Assembly (NCBI RefSeq): GCF_001558695.1
Contig: NZ_LNTU01000038.1
Coordinates: forward strand, 124,001-188,000
Reading direction: 5' to 3'
Source of the DNA: Paramesorhizobium deserti
Lineage (GTDB): Bacteria; Pseudomonadota; Alphaproteobacteria; Rhizobiales; Rhizobiaceae
Length of the DNA stretch: 64,000 bases
Shown here piece by piece: positions 16,815 through 25,942 of this stretch. The notes beneath the pieces are model-generated. The model was not told the origin of the DNA and searched no databases. It saw only the letters and a program-made list of their open reading frames with translations. A program made the position numbers and the translations under genes. The stretch's first letter is position 1; each line of letters opens with the position of its first letter.

Positions 16815-17699
16815 TCAATATGCCGTTTCTTTGAGAATCCACGATCTGAACGCGGCGATCTTCGGTTGGACGTGGCTCGACCCGGGATAGACGAGATAAT
16901 AAGCGAATTCATCGAGGAGGACGGTATCTGCAAGTCGCACGAGGCGGCCCTCGTTGAGTTCAGTCTCAATCATCGCGGCGGGCAAAAGGCCTGCGCCTTG
17001 CCCACTCAGCACGGCTTTGAGGAGGAGACCCGAATCGTCGAACGACGGGCCACGAGGTACTGGGATGTTCTCAACGCCTTGCGTTTGGAACCAAAGATGC
17101 CACCCCTTTCGCTCGGCGTCGTGAATATGAGGCCAATGGATCAAGTCGGCAGCGGAGGCCTGCCTGCCTCTTTCGTCCACGAGCGATGGGGCCGCTACCG
17201 GCACGATTTCCACCACAAGGACCCGGTAGCTGTGGAGGCCCGGATATCGGCCGAGGCCATGGCGGATCGCCACGTCCACGCCATCTCGGGAGAAATCCGC
17301 AAGGGCACTGCTTGTGAGGACCCGCAGATCGATGTCTTGGTGATCATCCTGAAATCGCTTTAGGCGCGGGACGAGCCATGCTGCGGCGAAGAAGGGTGTG
17401 ACACTGACGGTCAGAGTCGTGTCCGCCGCCGTCGCGACGCGCTGCGTCGCCTCGGCCACCTGCCTGAAGGCGTTGCGGATCGGCGGAAGGTAATTCTGCC
17501 CTGCTTCTGTTAGGAGAATGCCGCGATTGATGCGGTGAAACAACTTCGTCCCTAGATGCAGCTCCAGGGTTTTGAGCATCTGGCTGACCGCGCCTGGCGT
17601 CACGCACAACTCTGCGGCAGCGTTCTTCACCGACAAATGTCGGGCGGTGGCCTCAAAGGCGCGCAGTGCGTTGAGTGGAGGAAGCTTGCCCTCAATCAT
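16815..17699 (-). CDS. LysR-family regulator, GcvA-like
   Basis: A 294-residue LysR protein. The N-terminal helix-turn-helix is of the GcvA kind: PLNALRAFEATARHLSVKN, then AAELCVTPGAVSQMLKTLE and GTKLFHRINRGILLTEAG. The C-terminal effector domain follows with FAAAWLVPRLKRFQ and GVDVAIRHGLGRYPG. It is divergent from an amidase and an MFS carrier, so it likely controls them. Its start codon sits 1 bp from one copy of a TTAG-N5-CTAA motif that also occurs nearer the amidase. Confidence 0.88.
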   Translation of the reverse strand: MIEGKLPPLNALRAFEATARHLSVKNAAAELCVTPGAVSQMLKTLELHLGTKLFHRINRGILLTEAGQNYLPPIRNAFRQVAEATQRVATAADTTLTVSVTPFFAAAWLVPRLKRFQDDHQDIDLRVLTSSALADFSRDGVDVAIRHGLGRYPGLHSYRVLVVEIVPVAAPSLVDERGRQASAADLIHWPHIHDAERKGWHLWFQTQGVENIPVPRGPSFDDSGLLLKAVLSGQGAGLLPAAMIETELNEGRLVRLADTVLLDEFAYYLVYPGSSHVQPKIAAFRSWILKETAY

Positions 17700-17813
17700 T
17701 TAGATTTCCTAATCCGAAAGGCGCAGAATATCTGGTTTGCACATAGAAGACATATGGACTTTGTTAGAGAAATGGCTCTTCTTCGTCAGGAAGTCAATTT
17801 AGCTCATCTAAAT
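17700..17813. promoter_or_regulatory. Two TTAG-N5-CTAA inverted repeats in the LysR/amidase promoter
   Basis: The divergent gap is AT-rich and contains the same short inverted repeat twice: TTAG-ATTTC-CTAA at 17700-17712, touching the LysR start codon, and TTTAG-CTCAT-CTAAA at 17798-17812 (extended by one more A/T pair to 17797-17813), about 80 bp before the amidase ATG. GcvA of E. coli recognises CTAAT-containing sites, so these fit a GcvA-like protein. The promoter-proximal copy could give autorepression and the distal one activation. Confidence 0.5.
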
Positions 17814-17894
17814 GTAATAGTAAAAGCTGATGTTGGTGACCGCATCCAACTGCGTCTGGATGAACCAAGCCGGATCCGAACAAGAGAGATTGAC

Positions 17895-19301
17895 ATGAAC
17901 GTGCTGTCCGCCGCCCCTCACTACCTTGAACTCTCCGAACTTGCCGCGCGCCTGAAAGCGGGTACCGCGTCGCCGGTGGGCGTCACGCACACGCTGCTCG
18001 AACGTATCTCTCGGCTAGATCGTTCGCTGAATGCCTACGCTATCGTCACCGCGGATGATGCGTTGGCTCAGGCCGAGGTGGCGGAAGCGGAAATCAAGGA
18101 TGGCCGCTATCGTGGGCCGTTGCACGGTGTGCCGGTTGCGGTGAAGGACCTGTGCTGGGTTGAAGGCCATCCGACAGCGGCTGGAATGTCGATACACCGG
18201 AATTTTCGTCCATCTGAAAACGCAACGGTGGTGCACCGCCTCAAGGAGGCCGGCGCTATCATCCTCGGCAAACTTCAGCTGACAGAAGGCGCCTATTCGG
18301 ATCATCATCCGTCCATCACCCCGCCGAAGAACCCTTGGAACCTGGACTATTGGCCCGGCATCTCATCGAGCGGTGCGGGTGCAGCCACAGCTGCGGGCCT
18401 GTGCTACGGCGCGATCGCCTCCGATACCGGAGGATCGATCCGCTGGCCTTGTGGGGCGAACGGTCTTACCGGCCTCAAACCAACCTGGGGCCGCGTCAGT
18501 CGTCATGGTGTTTTCGAGCTTGCCGCGACTCTGGATCACGTCGGCCCGATGGCGCGTAGCGCGAGGGACTGCGCCCTGCTTCTGGCGGCAATTGCTGGCC
18601 CTGACCCGAAAGACCCAACGGCGCTGTTCGATCCCGTGCCCGACTATGCCGGTCTGGCCGATGAGGGTGTGAGCGGGCTGCGCATCGGCATTGACCCTGG
18701 CTGGAATGGCGACGATGTCGATCCAGGCGTTAAGACGATACTCTCCGAGGCGGCGGAAGTCTTTCGCTCGCTCGGTGCAACGATCGTGAAGGTTGCCTGT
18801 CCCGACGTGACGCAAGCAGTCGCCGACTGGACTCCCAATTGCGCGGTCGAGGCAGCGGTCGCCCACGAAGCGACCTACCTGCCGCGCAAATCGGAATATG
18901 GGCCGGTTCTGGCGTCGGTCGTGGAAGACGGCCGCGCACTCTCCGGTACTGATTACCAGAAAATCCTGATCCGGCGCTTGGAGCTGCGAGGCAGGATGGC
19001 CGCCTTGTTTGGCACCATCGACCTCCTGCTTACGCCGGTGCATCCCTTCGCTCCACTCAGTCTCGAGACGATAAAGACCCTCGGCACGCAGCCTGATCTC
19101 ATCTTCAAGCTCCAGCGCTACACCTGCCCCTTCAACATGACCGGCAATCCTGCGATCACGCTGCCGGGCGGCTGTACCGACTCCGGGCTGCCGGTCGCTT
19201 TCCAGTTGGTGGCGGCGCATCTGGGCGAGCCGACGTTGCTTCGTGCCGGCACAGCTTTCCAGGACGCAACCGCCTGGCACTGCCGTCATCCGCGCGCCTG
19301 A
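17895..19301 (+). CDS. Amidase (amidase-signature family)
   Basis: A 468-residue amidase-signature enzyme. The start chosen is the ATG at 17895 (MNVLSAAPHYLELSELAARL); the frame is open further upstream, but that part overlaps the LysR gene and promoter. The Ser-cisSer-Lys triad is visible: Lys84 in VPVAVKDLCW, a serine in GISSSGAGAATAAGL near residues 157-159, and the nucleophile Ser181 in SDTGGSIRWP. Family members hydrolyse aliphatic or aromatic amides, nitrile-derived amides or cyclic imides; substrate unknown. The MFS gene follows after 12 bp, suggesting uptake and hydrolysis of one compound. Confidence 0.88.
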   Translation: MNVLSAAPHYLELSELAARLKAGTASPVGVTHTLLERISRLDRSLNAYAIVTADDALAQAEVAEAEIKDGRYRGPLHGVPVAVKDLCWVEGHPTAAGMSIHRNFRPSENATVVHRLKEAGAIILGKLQLTEGAYSDHHPSITPPKNPWNLDYWPGISSSGAGAATAAGLCYGAIASDTGGSIRWPCGANGLTGLKPTWGRVSRHGVFELAATLDHVGPMARSARDCALLLAAIAGPDPKDPTALFDPVPDYAGLADEGVSGLRIGIDPGWNGDDVDPGVKTILSEAAEVFRSLGATIVKVACPDVTQAVADWTPNCAVEAAVAHEATYLPRKSEYGPVLASVVEDGRALSGTDYQKILIRRLELRGRMAALFGTIDLLLTPVHPFAPLSLETIKTLGTQPDLIFKLQRYTCPFNMTGNPAITLPGGCTDSGLPVAFQLVAAHLGEPTLLRAGTAFQDATAWHCRHPRA

Positions 19302-19313
19302 CGGATCTCCATC

Positions 19314-20576
19314 ATGAGCAGCACGTCCGTCGACCCCGCTTCTGGCATTTTCTATGGCTGGTTCGTCGTTGCCGCCGCTTTCACCGTAACCCTGCTTGGT
19401 TTCGGCAGTGCCTACACCTTCAGCGCCTTCTTCGAATCGCTTCAACGGGAATTCTCGGCCTCAAGGGGCTCGACTTCGCTCGTGTTCTCGCTGGCCGGAT
19501 TTCTGTATTTCGGCATTGGTGTGATCAGCGGGCCGTTCGCCGACCGGATTGGCTCACGCGCCCTGGCTGTCATCGGCATGGTCCTGCTCGGGGCGGGACT
19601 GGCCTTGGCGGGCGTGGCCCGCAGTTTGACGGAGGTTTACCTGGCATATGGTCTTGGAGTCGGGCTCGGCGTCGGGCTGTCCTATGTGCCGGTGCTCGGC
19701 ACCGTGCAGCGGTGGTTTACGCGTCGTCGAGGCTTCGCATCGGGAATTGCCGTGAGCGGGATAGGTGTCGGAACACTCGTCATGCCGCCGCTCGCTTCCT
19801 GGCTGATCGACCTTTTGGATTGGCGCGCAAGCTACATTCTGCTTGGCGGCCTCGCCGCGACGATCGGCGCCGGCATGTCCTTCCTGATCATCGATGATCC
19901 TCGTGATCGCGGACTTGCTCCGGATGGCGATCCCATCGTATCCCGACAGGATCCGACCCCGCCACAGGGCGCGTCTATTGGCGAGGCGATCCGGTCGCCG
20001 CGTTTTATTGCGCTCTATGCCGCCTGTCTGTTCTGCTCGTTCGGGGTGTTTGTTCCGTTCGCCCATCTCGTGCCCTACGCCCTTGATCACGGCATTCCAC
20101 AATCTTCCGCCGTATTGATCTTTGGAGCGATCGGTGTGGGCAGCACCGCGGGGCGCTTCCTGCTCGGGGGGGTGGCGGACCGGCTCGGGCGACAGGCGTC
20201 GCTATTAGTGATGTTCGTCGGCATGGCACTCGCCATGGGTGTTTGGGCGCTATCCACACAGGCGTGGCAACTCACCGTGTTCGCGCTGATGTATGGACTG
20301 TTCTATGGCGGTTGGGTGGCGTTACTCCCAGCCGTAGTGATGGACGATTTTGGCGGGCGAAACGTCAGCGGGATCATTGGGGTTCTTTATACCAGCGTCG
20401 CATTTGGAACCCTGGCTGGTCCGAGCGCTGCCGGTCTGGCATTTGATTTCACCCAAAGCTACACGCTGCCCGTCCTGGCAAGCGTGTGTGCCAACGTAGC
20501 AAGCGCCTGCATTGTTGCGGCTGCGTATCGTTCCAGCATGGTCGGAGGAAGAAGCCTTCGGACTCCCTTGCTATAG
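19314..20576 (+). CDS. MFS transporter
   Basis: A 420-residue major-facilitator protein with about 12 hydrophobic segments. It starts FYGWFVVAAAFTVTLLGFGS, the pattern seen in the oxalate/formate and monocarboxylate-like (OFA/MCT) branch, with a loop GPFADRIGSRALAVIG between helices 2 and 3 and a matching GGVADRLGRQASL loop in the second half. It lies 12 bp after the amidase and is probably cotranscribed, so it may import the amide or export the acid product. Carboxylate transport is a reasonable guess from the family. Confidence 0.87.
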   Translation: MSSTSVDPASGIFYGWFVVAAAFTVTLLGFGSAYTFSAFFESLQREFSASRGSTSLVFSLAGFLYFGIGVISGPFADRIGSRALAVIGMVLLGAGLALAGVARSLTEVYLAYGLGVGLGVGLSYVPVLGTVQRWFTRRRGFASGIAVSGIGVGTLVMPPLASWLIDLLDWRASYILLGGLAATIGAGMSFLIIDDPRDRGLAPDGDPIVSRQDPTPPQGASIGEAIRSPRFIALYAACLFCSFGVFVPFAHLVPYALDHGIPQSSAVLIFGAIGVGSTAGRFLLGGVADRLGRQASLLVMFVGMALAMGVWALSTQAWQLTVFALMYGLFYGGWVALLPAVVMDDFGGRNVSGIIGVLYTSVAFGTLAGPSAAGLAFDFTQSYTLPVLASVCANVASACIVAAAYRSSMVGGRSLRTPLL

Positions 20577-20859
20577 CCCGATGTGCAGACCAGCATGAGC
20601 AACAGGCGACATAAGTTTGATGAAACCTGGTTGGCCGTTTCCTCGACGTCTGGCGAGCAGGCTGACGGTACCGCTCAACGTTCCGGTGTGCGAAAATCCA
20701 GTATACCGTCGGGTCTATGGAGGTTCTGGCGGTATTTTTGACGCCATCACGCTGAAATCGTTCAATCGCGACTCGCCGGTTCTATTGTCGCTTTGATGGA
20801 TGGATGGCGTATAAGCCTTTTTGCTTCCAAGTGAATGTGAAGGGTACCGACGAGATAAG

Positions 20860-21777
20860 ATGCTTACCCTACGGCAGATCGAGGTCATCCGGGCCGTTAT
20901 GGTTGCTGGCACCATCGCCGGCGCCGCGCGGCTCATGAATGTGGCGCAGCCAGGCGTCAGCCGGACGATGAAGCACATCGAAAGTTCTCTCGGTATCAAG
21001 CTCTTCATCCGCAAGGCGGGACGCTACGTTCCGACCCAGGAGGCGCGCGATATCTTCGCCCAGTTGCAGGATGTGCACAGGAAGGTCGAGGATCTGCAAT
21101 TTTCGATCGGCCAGCTCGAGCGGGGCAGGGATGTCGAACTGGCGCTCGGGTCTGTCCCGAGCATCGCCAATGTGATGGTTCCGCGCGCGGTGGCGGCGGT
21201 GCGCCGGCGTTATCCCGATATCCTCGTGAATTTCGAGATACTGAAGATCGAGGAGGCGATCGACTATCTCATGCTGGCCAAGGGCGAGGTGGTGGTGATG
21301 AGCTATCATTTCGATCATCCTTCCATCACGTTCGAGCCCCTTGCCAAGGGCCGGCTCGTCTGCATTACCGCCAAGGACCATCCCCTGGCCGCAAGGAGCG
21401 TCATTTCGGCCCGGGAGATTGTCGAATATCCCCTCATCGGCATCGATCCGAGGGATCCTTATGGGGCGATCATGGCGGGAATATTCGAGCGGGAAAACCT
21501 CGAATACCGGATATCCATCCGGGCACGGTTCGGCACGACGGTCTGCGCGCTCGTCAAGCAGAATCTCGGCATCGCGGTTATCGATGCCTTCACCGTGGCC
21601 GATATGAGCGATCAGGGATTGGCGATCATCCCGATCAGCGATGAAACGAGCTTTCAGACCTATGTCGCCTACCGAGCCGACGCGGCGCTTTCGAGCTATG
21701 CGGAGACGTTCGTCGCACTGCTACGCCAAGTGATGAAGGATCATATCCACAAAGCCTTTGTTGACGTCCAAATATAA
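20860..21777 (+). CDS. LysR-family regulator
   Basis: A 305-residue LysR protein from the ATG at 20860 (MLTLRQIEVIRAVMVAGTIA); the frame extends 39 bp upstream, but those residues are unlike the family start. The helix-turn-helix is AGAARLMNVAQPGVSRTMKH with the following SSLGIKLFIRKAGRYVPT. The effector domain has the usual mixed alpha/beta pattern. It is in the same direction as, and 168 bp upstream of, the tctCBA-aroE-quiC1 genes and is the best candidate for their regulator. No sequence feature identifies its inducer. Confidence 0.88.
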   Translation: MLTLRQIEVIRAVMVAGTIAGAARLMNVAQPGVSRTMKHIESSLGIKLFIRKAGRYVPTQEARDIFAQLQDVHRKVEDLQFSIGQLERGRDVELALGSVPSIANVMVPRAVAAVRRRYPDILVNFEILKIEEAIDYLMLAKGEVVVMSYHFDHPSITFEPLAKGRLVCITAKDHPLAARSVISAREIVEYPLIGIDPRDPYGAIMAGIFERENLEYRISIRARFGTTVCALVKQNLGIAVIDAFTVADMSDQGLAIIPISDETSFQTYVAYRADAALSSYAETFVALLRQVMKDHIHKAFVDVQI

Positions 21778-21871
21778 CATAATGATATAATTGATCGAAA
21801 TCTTGGTATTTGCGTTATGGTGTGATTTTTGACAGACAAAAGAAGACCTTGTCGCTAGAAGCTGGGAGAAG

Positions 21872-21899
21872 CGCATCCATTCCGGGAGGAATGGATGCG
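21872..21899 (+). promoter_or_regulatory. Perfect 12-bp hairpin in the leader of tctC
   Basis: CGCATCCATTCC at 21872-21883 pairs exactly with GGAATGGATGCG at 21888-21899, leaving a GGGA tetraloop. It stands 46 bp before the tctC ATG and is not followed by a U run, so it is not a typical intrinsic terminator. It could be a leader RNA structure stabilising or controlling the transporter mRNA, or a large inverted-repeat operator for the upstream LysR protein. The sequence is symmetric enough to be deliberate. Confidence 0.5.
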
Positions 21900-21945
21900 G
21901 GTTTCAAGGTCCATCGGCATTTCGATGTTAAAGGGAGGATTGAAG

Positions 21946-22941
21946 ATGATTGGTAAGCTCATGGGAGCGGCTGCCGCTCTCGCGTTGCTCGTTGGGGTAG
22001 CCTCGGCGGGCGATTTCCCGGATCGGGATATACAGGGGATCATTCAATGGGGGGCGGGCGGAAGCACCGACCTCGTCATGCGATCCGTTTCACCCGAGGC
22101 CGAAAAAGTGCTCGGCCGCAGCATCATCATGACCAACAAGACGGGCGGCGTCGGCGCCATCGCCACCCAGTTCGTGGCAAGCCAGCCAGCGGATGGCTAT
22201 ACGCTTCTAATGAGCGCAGAAAATCCGCAGCTCTACAAGGTCATGGGTCTGTCCAACCTGGATTACGGCGATTTCTACCCGGTAAACGTGCTTGCGCGCG
22301 GCGTGCCGGTTCTCGTTGCCAACAACGATGCGCCGTTCAACACGATCAAGGAGCTCGTTGACTACGTTCAGGCCAACCCAGGAGCGGTCAGGATGGGTTC
22401 CACCGGTCCGGGCGGACTTCCCTCGGTCGTCGGCGGGATGCTGGCCGCTGAGACCGATTTCAAAGTTACCGCCGTACCCTTCGACGGTGATGGTCCGGCG
22501 CTGACTGCCATGCAGGGCGGAGCGGTCGATTTCATGCCCGCCGTGCTGGGCGTGGCGGCGGAACATGTGAAGGCCGGCCGCATCAAGGTGCTCGGCATCA
22601 TTGACGAAGAGGCAAGCCCGATCCTGCCGGATGCGAAGCCGATCACGGCCGATTATCCCGAGTTCAAGAAATACCTGCCCTGGGGGCCGTTCTTTGGCGT
22701 CTTCGTCAAGCGCGATACGCCCGACGACGTGAAGGCCAAACTGGTGGAAGCCTTCAAAGCGGGCGCGGAGAAGGCCGATTTCCAGAAGCTTCTGAGCGAC
22801 CGCGGCTATGTGCTGCTCAACATCTCCGGCGATGAGGCGGATGCATTCCTGCGAAAATGGCAGTCGACCACTGCGTGGGTCGTCTATGATGCGGGCATCG
22901 CGAAAAAGTCACCCGAGGAATTTGGTATCGCCAAGCCGTGA
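21946..22941 (+). CDS. tctC: Tripartite tricarboxylate-type transporter receptor (TctC/Bug family)
   Basis: Periplasmic binding protein of 331 residues. The ATG at 21946 has GGGAGGA upstream and opens a signal peptide (GKLMGAAAALALLVGVASAG). Bug-family features are clear: IIQWGAGGSTDLVMR for the ligand loop, then TNKTGGVGAIATQFVASQPADGY and GSTGPGGLPSV. It is followed by tctB and tctA and then by two enzymes of the dehydroshikimate route, so quinate, shikimate or a related hydroxycyclic acid is a more likely ligand than citrate. An intergenic hairpin after the gene would allow the receptor to be made in excess. Confidence 0.92.
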   Translation: MIGKLMGAAAALALLVGVASAGDFPDRDIQGIIQWGAGGSTDLVMRSVSPEAEKVLGRSIIMTNKTGGVGAIATQFVASQPADGYTLLMSAENPQLYKVMGLSNLDYGDFYPVNVLARGVPVLVANNDAPFNTIKELVDYVQANPGAVRMGSTGPGGLPSVVGGMLAAETDFKVTAVPFDGDGPALTAMQGGAVDFMPAVLGVAAEHVKAGRIKVLGIIDEEASPILPDAKPITADYPEFKKYLPWGPFFGVFVKRDTPDDVKAKLVEAFKAGAEKADFQKLLSDRGYVLLNISGDEADAFLRKWQSTTAWVVYDAGIAKKSPEEFGIAKP

Positions 22942-22980
22942 CAGGCCCGATCGGCCCGGGCCTCCGGGCTGATCCACCTT

Positions 22981-23003
22981 GGCACGGCGGCACCCGCCGT
23001 GCC
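22981..23003 (+). promoter_or_regulatory. Intercistronic hairpin between tctC and tctB
   Basis: GGCACGGCG at 22981-22989 and CGCCGTGCC at 22995-23003 form a perfect 9-bp GC-rich stem with a GCACC loop. It lies in the 86-bp gap after the receptor gene and ahead of the tctB SD. Such hairpins often protect the upstream message or partly terminate transcription so that the periplasmic receptor exceeds the membrane subunits. Confidence 0.5.
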
Positions 23004-23027
23004 CATAAGGGCTGGAGGAGACAGACT

Positions 23028-23552
23028 ATGAAAAATCAAAAGACGAGGCGGCCCGGCGAAGTCGTGTTCAATGCGGTTCTCTTCGCATTCAGCCTGTTCA
23101 TATTCTGGCAGGCATATGGCATTTCCGGCTTTTCGTCCCTGAGTTCGGCGGGCACTTTCCCGCTGGCCATGAGCGGAATCATGATCGTGACGGCGGCGAG
23201 CGTATTGTTCCGCTCGATGCGGCTGTCCGTGCCCCAAGGCGGCTTCGCCGCCTTCCGGCGCGAGGTGCTGCCGCCCGTTGTCCTCATCTTCAGCCTTTTC
23301 ATCCTGGCCTATTCCATGGCCATGAAATCGCTGGGCTTCCTCGCCGCCTCGTTCGTTTTCCTTCTTGCCTCTATCTGGTTTCTGGAGCGCGGCCGCTTTT
23401 CGCGTGCGCTCCTCCTTTCCATTGTCTCGATCGTCGGCGTCTATATCGTCTTCCGGCTGATCTTCCAGGTGGTGCTGCCGGAAGGGATCATCCCCGAACG
23501 GGCGATTGCGGCCGCCATCGGCGACTTCCTCAAAGGAGGCGCCAAACCATGA
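23028..23552 (+). CDS. tctB: Tripartite tricarboxylate-type transporter small membrane subunit (TctB)
   Basis: A 174-residue protein with four hydrophobic helices, starting at the ATG at 23028 behind a GGAGGAG site; the in-frame extension to 22938 contains the hairpin and is not membrane-like. The pattern FNAVLFAFSLFIFWQAYGIS followed by SSAGTFPLAMS is typical of TctB. Its stop overlaps the tctA start by 4 bp. Confidence 0.9.
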   Translation: MKNQKTRRPGEVVFNAVLFAFSLFIFWQAYGISGFSSLSSAGTFPLAMSGIMIVTAASVLFRSMRLSVPQGGFAAFRREVLPPVVLIFSLFILAYSMAMKSLGFLAASFVFLLASIWFLERGRFSRALLLSIVSIVGVYIVFRLIFQVVLPEGIIPERAIAAAIGDFLKGGAKP

Positions 23553-25063
23553 TCGACGCGTTTTCCTATCTTTTCATGTCCTGGCTCCAGCCGGAGCTTC
23601 TGGCGCTAACCGCTATCGGAACTTGCGCGGGCATCTATATCGGGGCGATACCGGGGCTCTCCGTCACGATGGCCGTTTCCATCCTGATCTCGTTCACCTT
23701 CGGATGGCAGGTCAATCACGCGCTGGCGCTGATGAACGGCATCTTCATGGGCGGCGTCTATGGCGGCTCGCGCACCGCGATCCTGCTCAATATTCCGGGC
23801 GCTCCCGCCGCAATCGCGACTGCGCTCGACGGTTACCCGCTGGCAAAGAAGGGCGAGGCGGGAAATGCCATCGGTCTTTCGACCGTCATGTCGGTCCTTG
23901 GCGGGTTCATCGGCATCATCGTGTTGGCTTTGGCCGCCCCCACGGTGAGCGAGTTCGCGATCAAGTTTCAGCCGCGCGATTACATGCTGCTGGCGGTGAT
24001 GGGCATCCTGCTGGTGGGGTCGCTCTCCGGAGAAAGCCTCGCCAAAGGCATCTTCGCCGGCGCGCTCGGCATGTTGCTCGGCACCGTCGGGCTCGATCCG
24101 ATGACGGCGGAACAGCGCTTCACCTTCGGCTCGGTTGAGCTGATGAACGGCATTTCGCCGGTTGCCCTGATGATCGGCCTCTTCGGTGTGTCGGAGGCGC
24201 TGAACCAGCTTCATAGCTTGCATCTTCCGGCGATCCGGCAAAGGGTGGACAAAATCATTCCCTCGCTCGCCGACGTGAAGAAATACCTGCCCTTGAGCTT
24301 GCAAACATCCGCCATCGGCGTTTTTATCGGCGCTCTGCCCGGAACGGGCGGCGATATCGCCGCGCTGATGGCCTACGACCATGCCAAGCGAGTCACCAAG
24401 GAGCCGGAAGTGCCGTTCGGCGAAGGCGCCAAGGAAGGGCTCGTCGCGCCGGAAACGGCCAACAATGCCGCCGTGGGCGGCGCCTATATCCCGATGCTGA
24501 CACTTGGCATTCCCGGTGACGCGGTGACGGCGATCATCATCGGCGCGCTTTTCATCCATGGGCTCAACCCCGGTCCGCTCTTGCTCGTGCAAAAGCCGGA
24601 CATGTTCTGGTTCACGGTCGGCAATCTGACGCTCGCCAATATCTTCCTGCTGATCTTCGGCCTGACCGGCATCAGGATATTCACCAGGATCATCGAATGC
24701 CCGAAAGGCGTTCTCCTGCCGCTGATCCTGCTCCTGAGCGTGGTCGGCGCCTATTCGATCAACAATTCGGTGTCCGATGTCTGGTGGATGCTCGGTTTCG
24801 GCGTGCTCGGCTATTTCATGAAGTTCTACGGCTATCAGGTGGGCCCGGTCGTACTCGGTATCATCCTGAGCCGGCTGATGGACGACAATTGGCGCCGCGC
24901 GATCATTTCGGAGCGAGACAGTGTCAGCGACTTCTTCTTCAACATGCTGGCAAGCCCGCTCTCGGCCACGCTCTTTGCCGCTATCGTGCTGATCCTCATC
25001 AGCCAGACGCCGTTCTGGAAGAAGTTCCGGGCGGGAGGCTCAGCCGTGCCGAAAAACGGCTAG
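23549..25063 (+). CDS. tctA: Tripartite tricarboxylate-type transporter large membrane subunit (TctA)
   Basis: A 504-residue permease with 10-12 helices. It has the TctA hallmarks: IGAIPGLSVTMAVSILISFT near the N terminus, GGSRTAILLNIPGAPAAIAT, and the second repeat GALPGTGGDIAALMAYDHAK with ETANNAAVGGAYIPMLTLGI. The start overlaps tctB (ATGA). Together with TctC it would import an organic acid using the membrane potential or sodium gradient. It is cotranscribed with the aroE-like and quiC1-like genes (18 bp gap). Confidence 0.93.
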   Translation: MIDAFSYLFMSWLQPELLALTAIGTCAGIYIGAIPGLSVTMAVSILISFTFGWQVNHALALMNGIFMGGVYGGSRTAILLNIPGAPAAIATALDGYPLAKKGEAGNAIGLSTVMSVLGGFIGIIVLALAAPTVSEFAIKFQPRDYMLLAVMGILLVGSLSGESLAKGIFAGALGMLLGTVGLDPMTAEQRFTFGSVELMNGISPVALMIGLFGVSEALNQLHSLHLPAIRQRVDKIIPSLADVKKYLPLSLQTSAIGVFIGALPGTGGDIAALMAYDHAKRVTKEPEVPFGEGAKEGLVAPETANNAAVGGAYIPMLTLGIPGDAVTAIIIGALFIHGLNPGPLLLVQKPDMFWFTVGNLTLANIFLLIFGLTGIRIFTRIIECPKGVLLPLILLLSVVGAYSINNSVSDVWWMLGFGVLGYFMKFYGYQVGPVVLGIILSRLMDDNWRRAIISERDSVSDFFFNMLASPLSATLFAAIVLILISQTPFWKKFRAGGSAVPKNG

Positions 25064-25081
25064 CAAAAAGGAACAGAGAAA

Positions 25082-25942
25082 ATGCAGCGCTCCGCCATCC
25101 GCCTGGGACTGATCGGCGACAACATCGCCCGATCCCAATCGCCAAGGCTTCATGTGCTGGCGGGGCGGCTCTGCGGTCTCGATATCAGTTACGAACGGCT
25201 GATCCCCGCCGATATGGGCCGGGATTTCGATGCGGTCTTCGATCTTTGCGTCCGCGATGGTTTCCGGGGCATCAATATCACCTATCCCTATAAGGAGCGG
25301 GTCGTCTCGCGCCTAGCGGTCGACCAGCCGGCGATTGCCGCCATCGGCGCGTGCAATACCGTCGTCTTCGACGCCACGCCGCCGCACGGCTTCAATACGG
25401 ACTATACGGGCTTCATGAGCGCTTATCGCGGGGCGTTCGGCAAGGCCGCGCCCGGCGCGGTGGCGATGGCCGGGGCGGGCGGCGTCGGCAAGGCCGTCGC
25501 CTTCGGGCTTGCCGGGCTCGGCTGCCCTCGGCTCGCCCTTTTCGACCGGGACCGGGAAAAGGCGCATTCGCTCAAGCAGTCGCTCGTTGAAGCCAGCTTG
25601 GCCGTCGAGGTAGAGATAGCGGGATCGATAGAGGAGGCCGTGGCGGGCGCTGATGGCCTCGTCAACTGCACGCCGCTCGGCATGGTCGGTTATCCCGGAA
25701 GCGCCATTCCGGCAAATCTGCTTGGACGGCAAAGCTGGGCCTTCGATGCCGTCTATACGCCGGTCGATACGCAGTTCCTCACCGATGCCCGCGCCGTCGG
25801 CCTTTCGGTTATCAGTGGTTACGAGTTATTCTTTCATCAGGGCGTCGATGCTTTCCGCTTCTTTACCGGCGCATCTGTCGATGCGGCGGCGTTGCGCAAG
25901 GCGCTGCTCGAGCCCCATGCGGGGCCGGAGGTGGCGGCATGA
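25082..25942 (+). CDS. Shikimate/quinate dehydrogenase-like protein
   Basis: A 286-residue AroE-superfamily oxidoreductase. The substrate side has SQSPRLHVLAG (AroE S-x-S-P-x-x-H variant), GINITYPYKE with the catalytic lysine, and GFNTDYTGF with the catalytic aspartate. A nucleotide-binding loop GAGGVGKAVAFGLAGLG follows, with FDRDREKA where the cofactor ribose is read; an acidic Asp here argues for NAD over NADP. In this operon, with an organic-acid importer upstream and dehydroshikimate dehydratase downstream, it probably oxidises quinate or shikimate for catabolism, not biosynthesis. Overlaps the next gene by 4 bp. Confidence 0.88.
   Translation: MQRSAIRLGLIGDNIARSQSPRLHVLAGRLCGLDISYERLIPADMGRDFDAVFDLCVRDGFRGINITYPYKERVVSRLAVDQPAIAAIGACNTVVFDATPPHGFNTDYTGFMSAYRGAFGKAAPGAVAMAGAGGVGKAVAFGLAGLGCPRLALFDRDREKAHSLKQSLVEASLAVEVEIAGSIEEAVAGADGLVNCTPLGMVGYPGSAIPANLLGRQSWAFDAVYTPVDTQFLTDARAVGLSVISGYELFFHQGVDAFRFFTGASVDAAALRKALLEPHAGPEVAA

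Noticed and set aside
17556-17894. N-terminal extension of the amidase
   Set aside because: It overlaps the divergent LysR gene and the promoter; amidase-signature proteins start near the chosen ATG at 17895.
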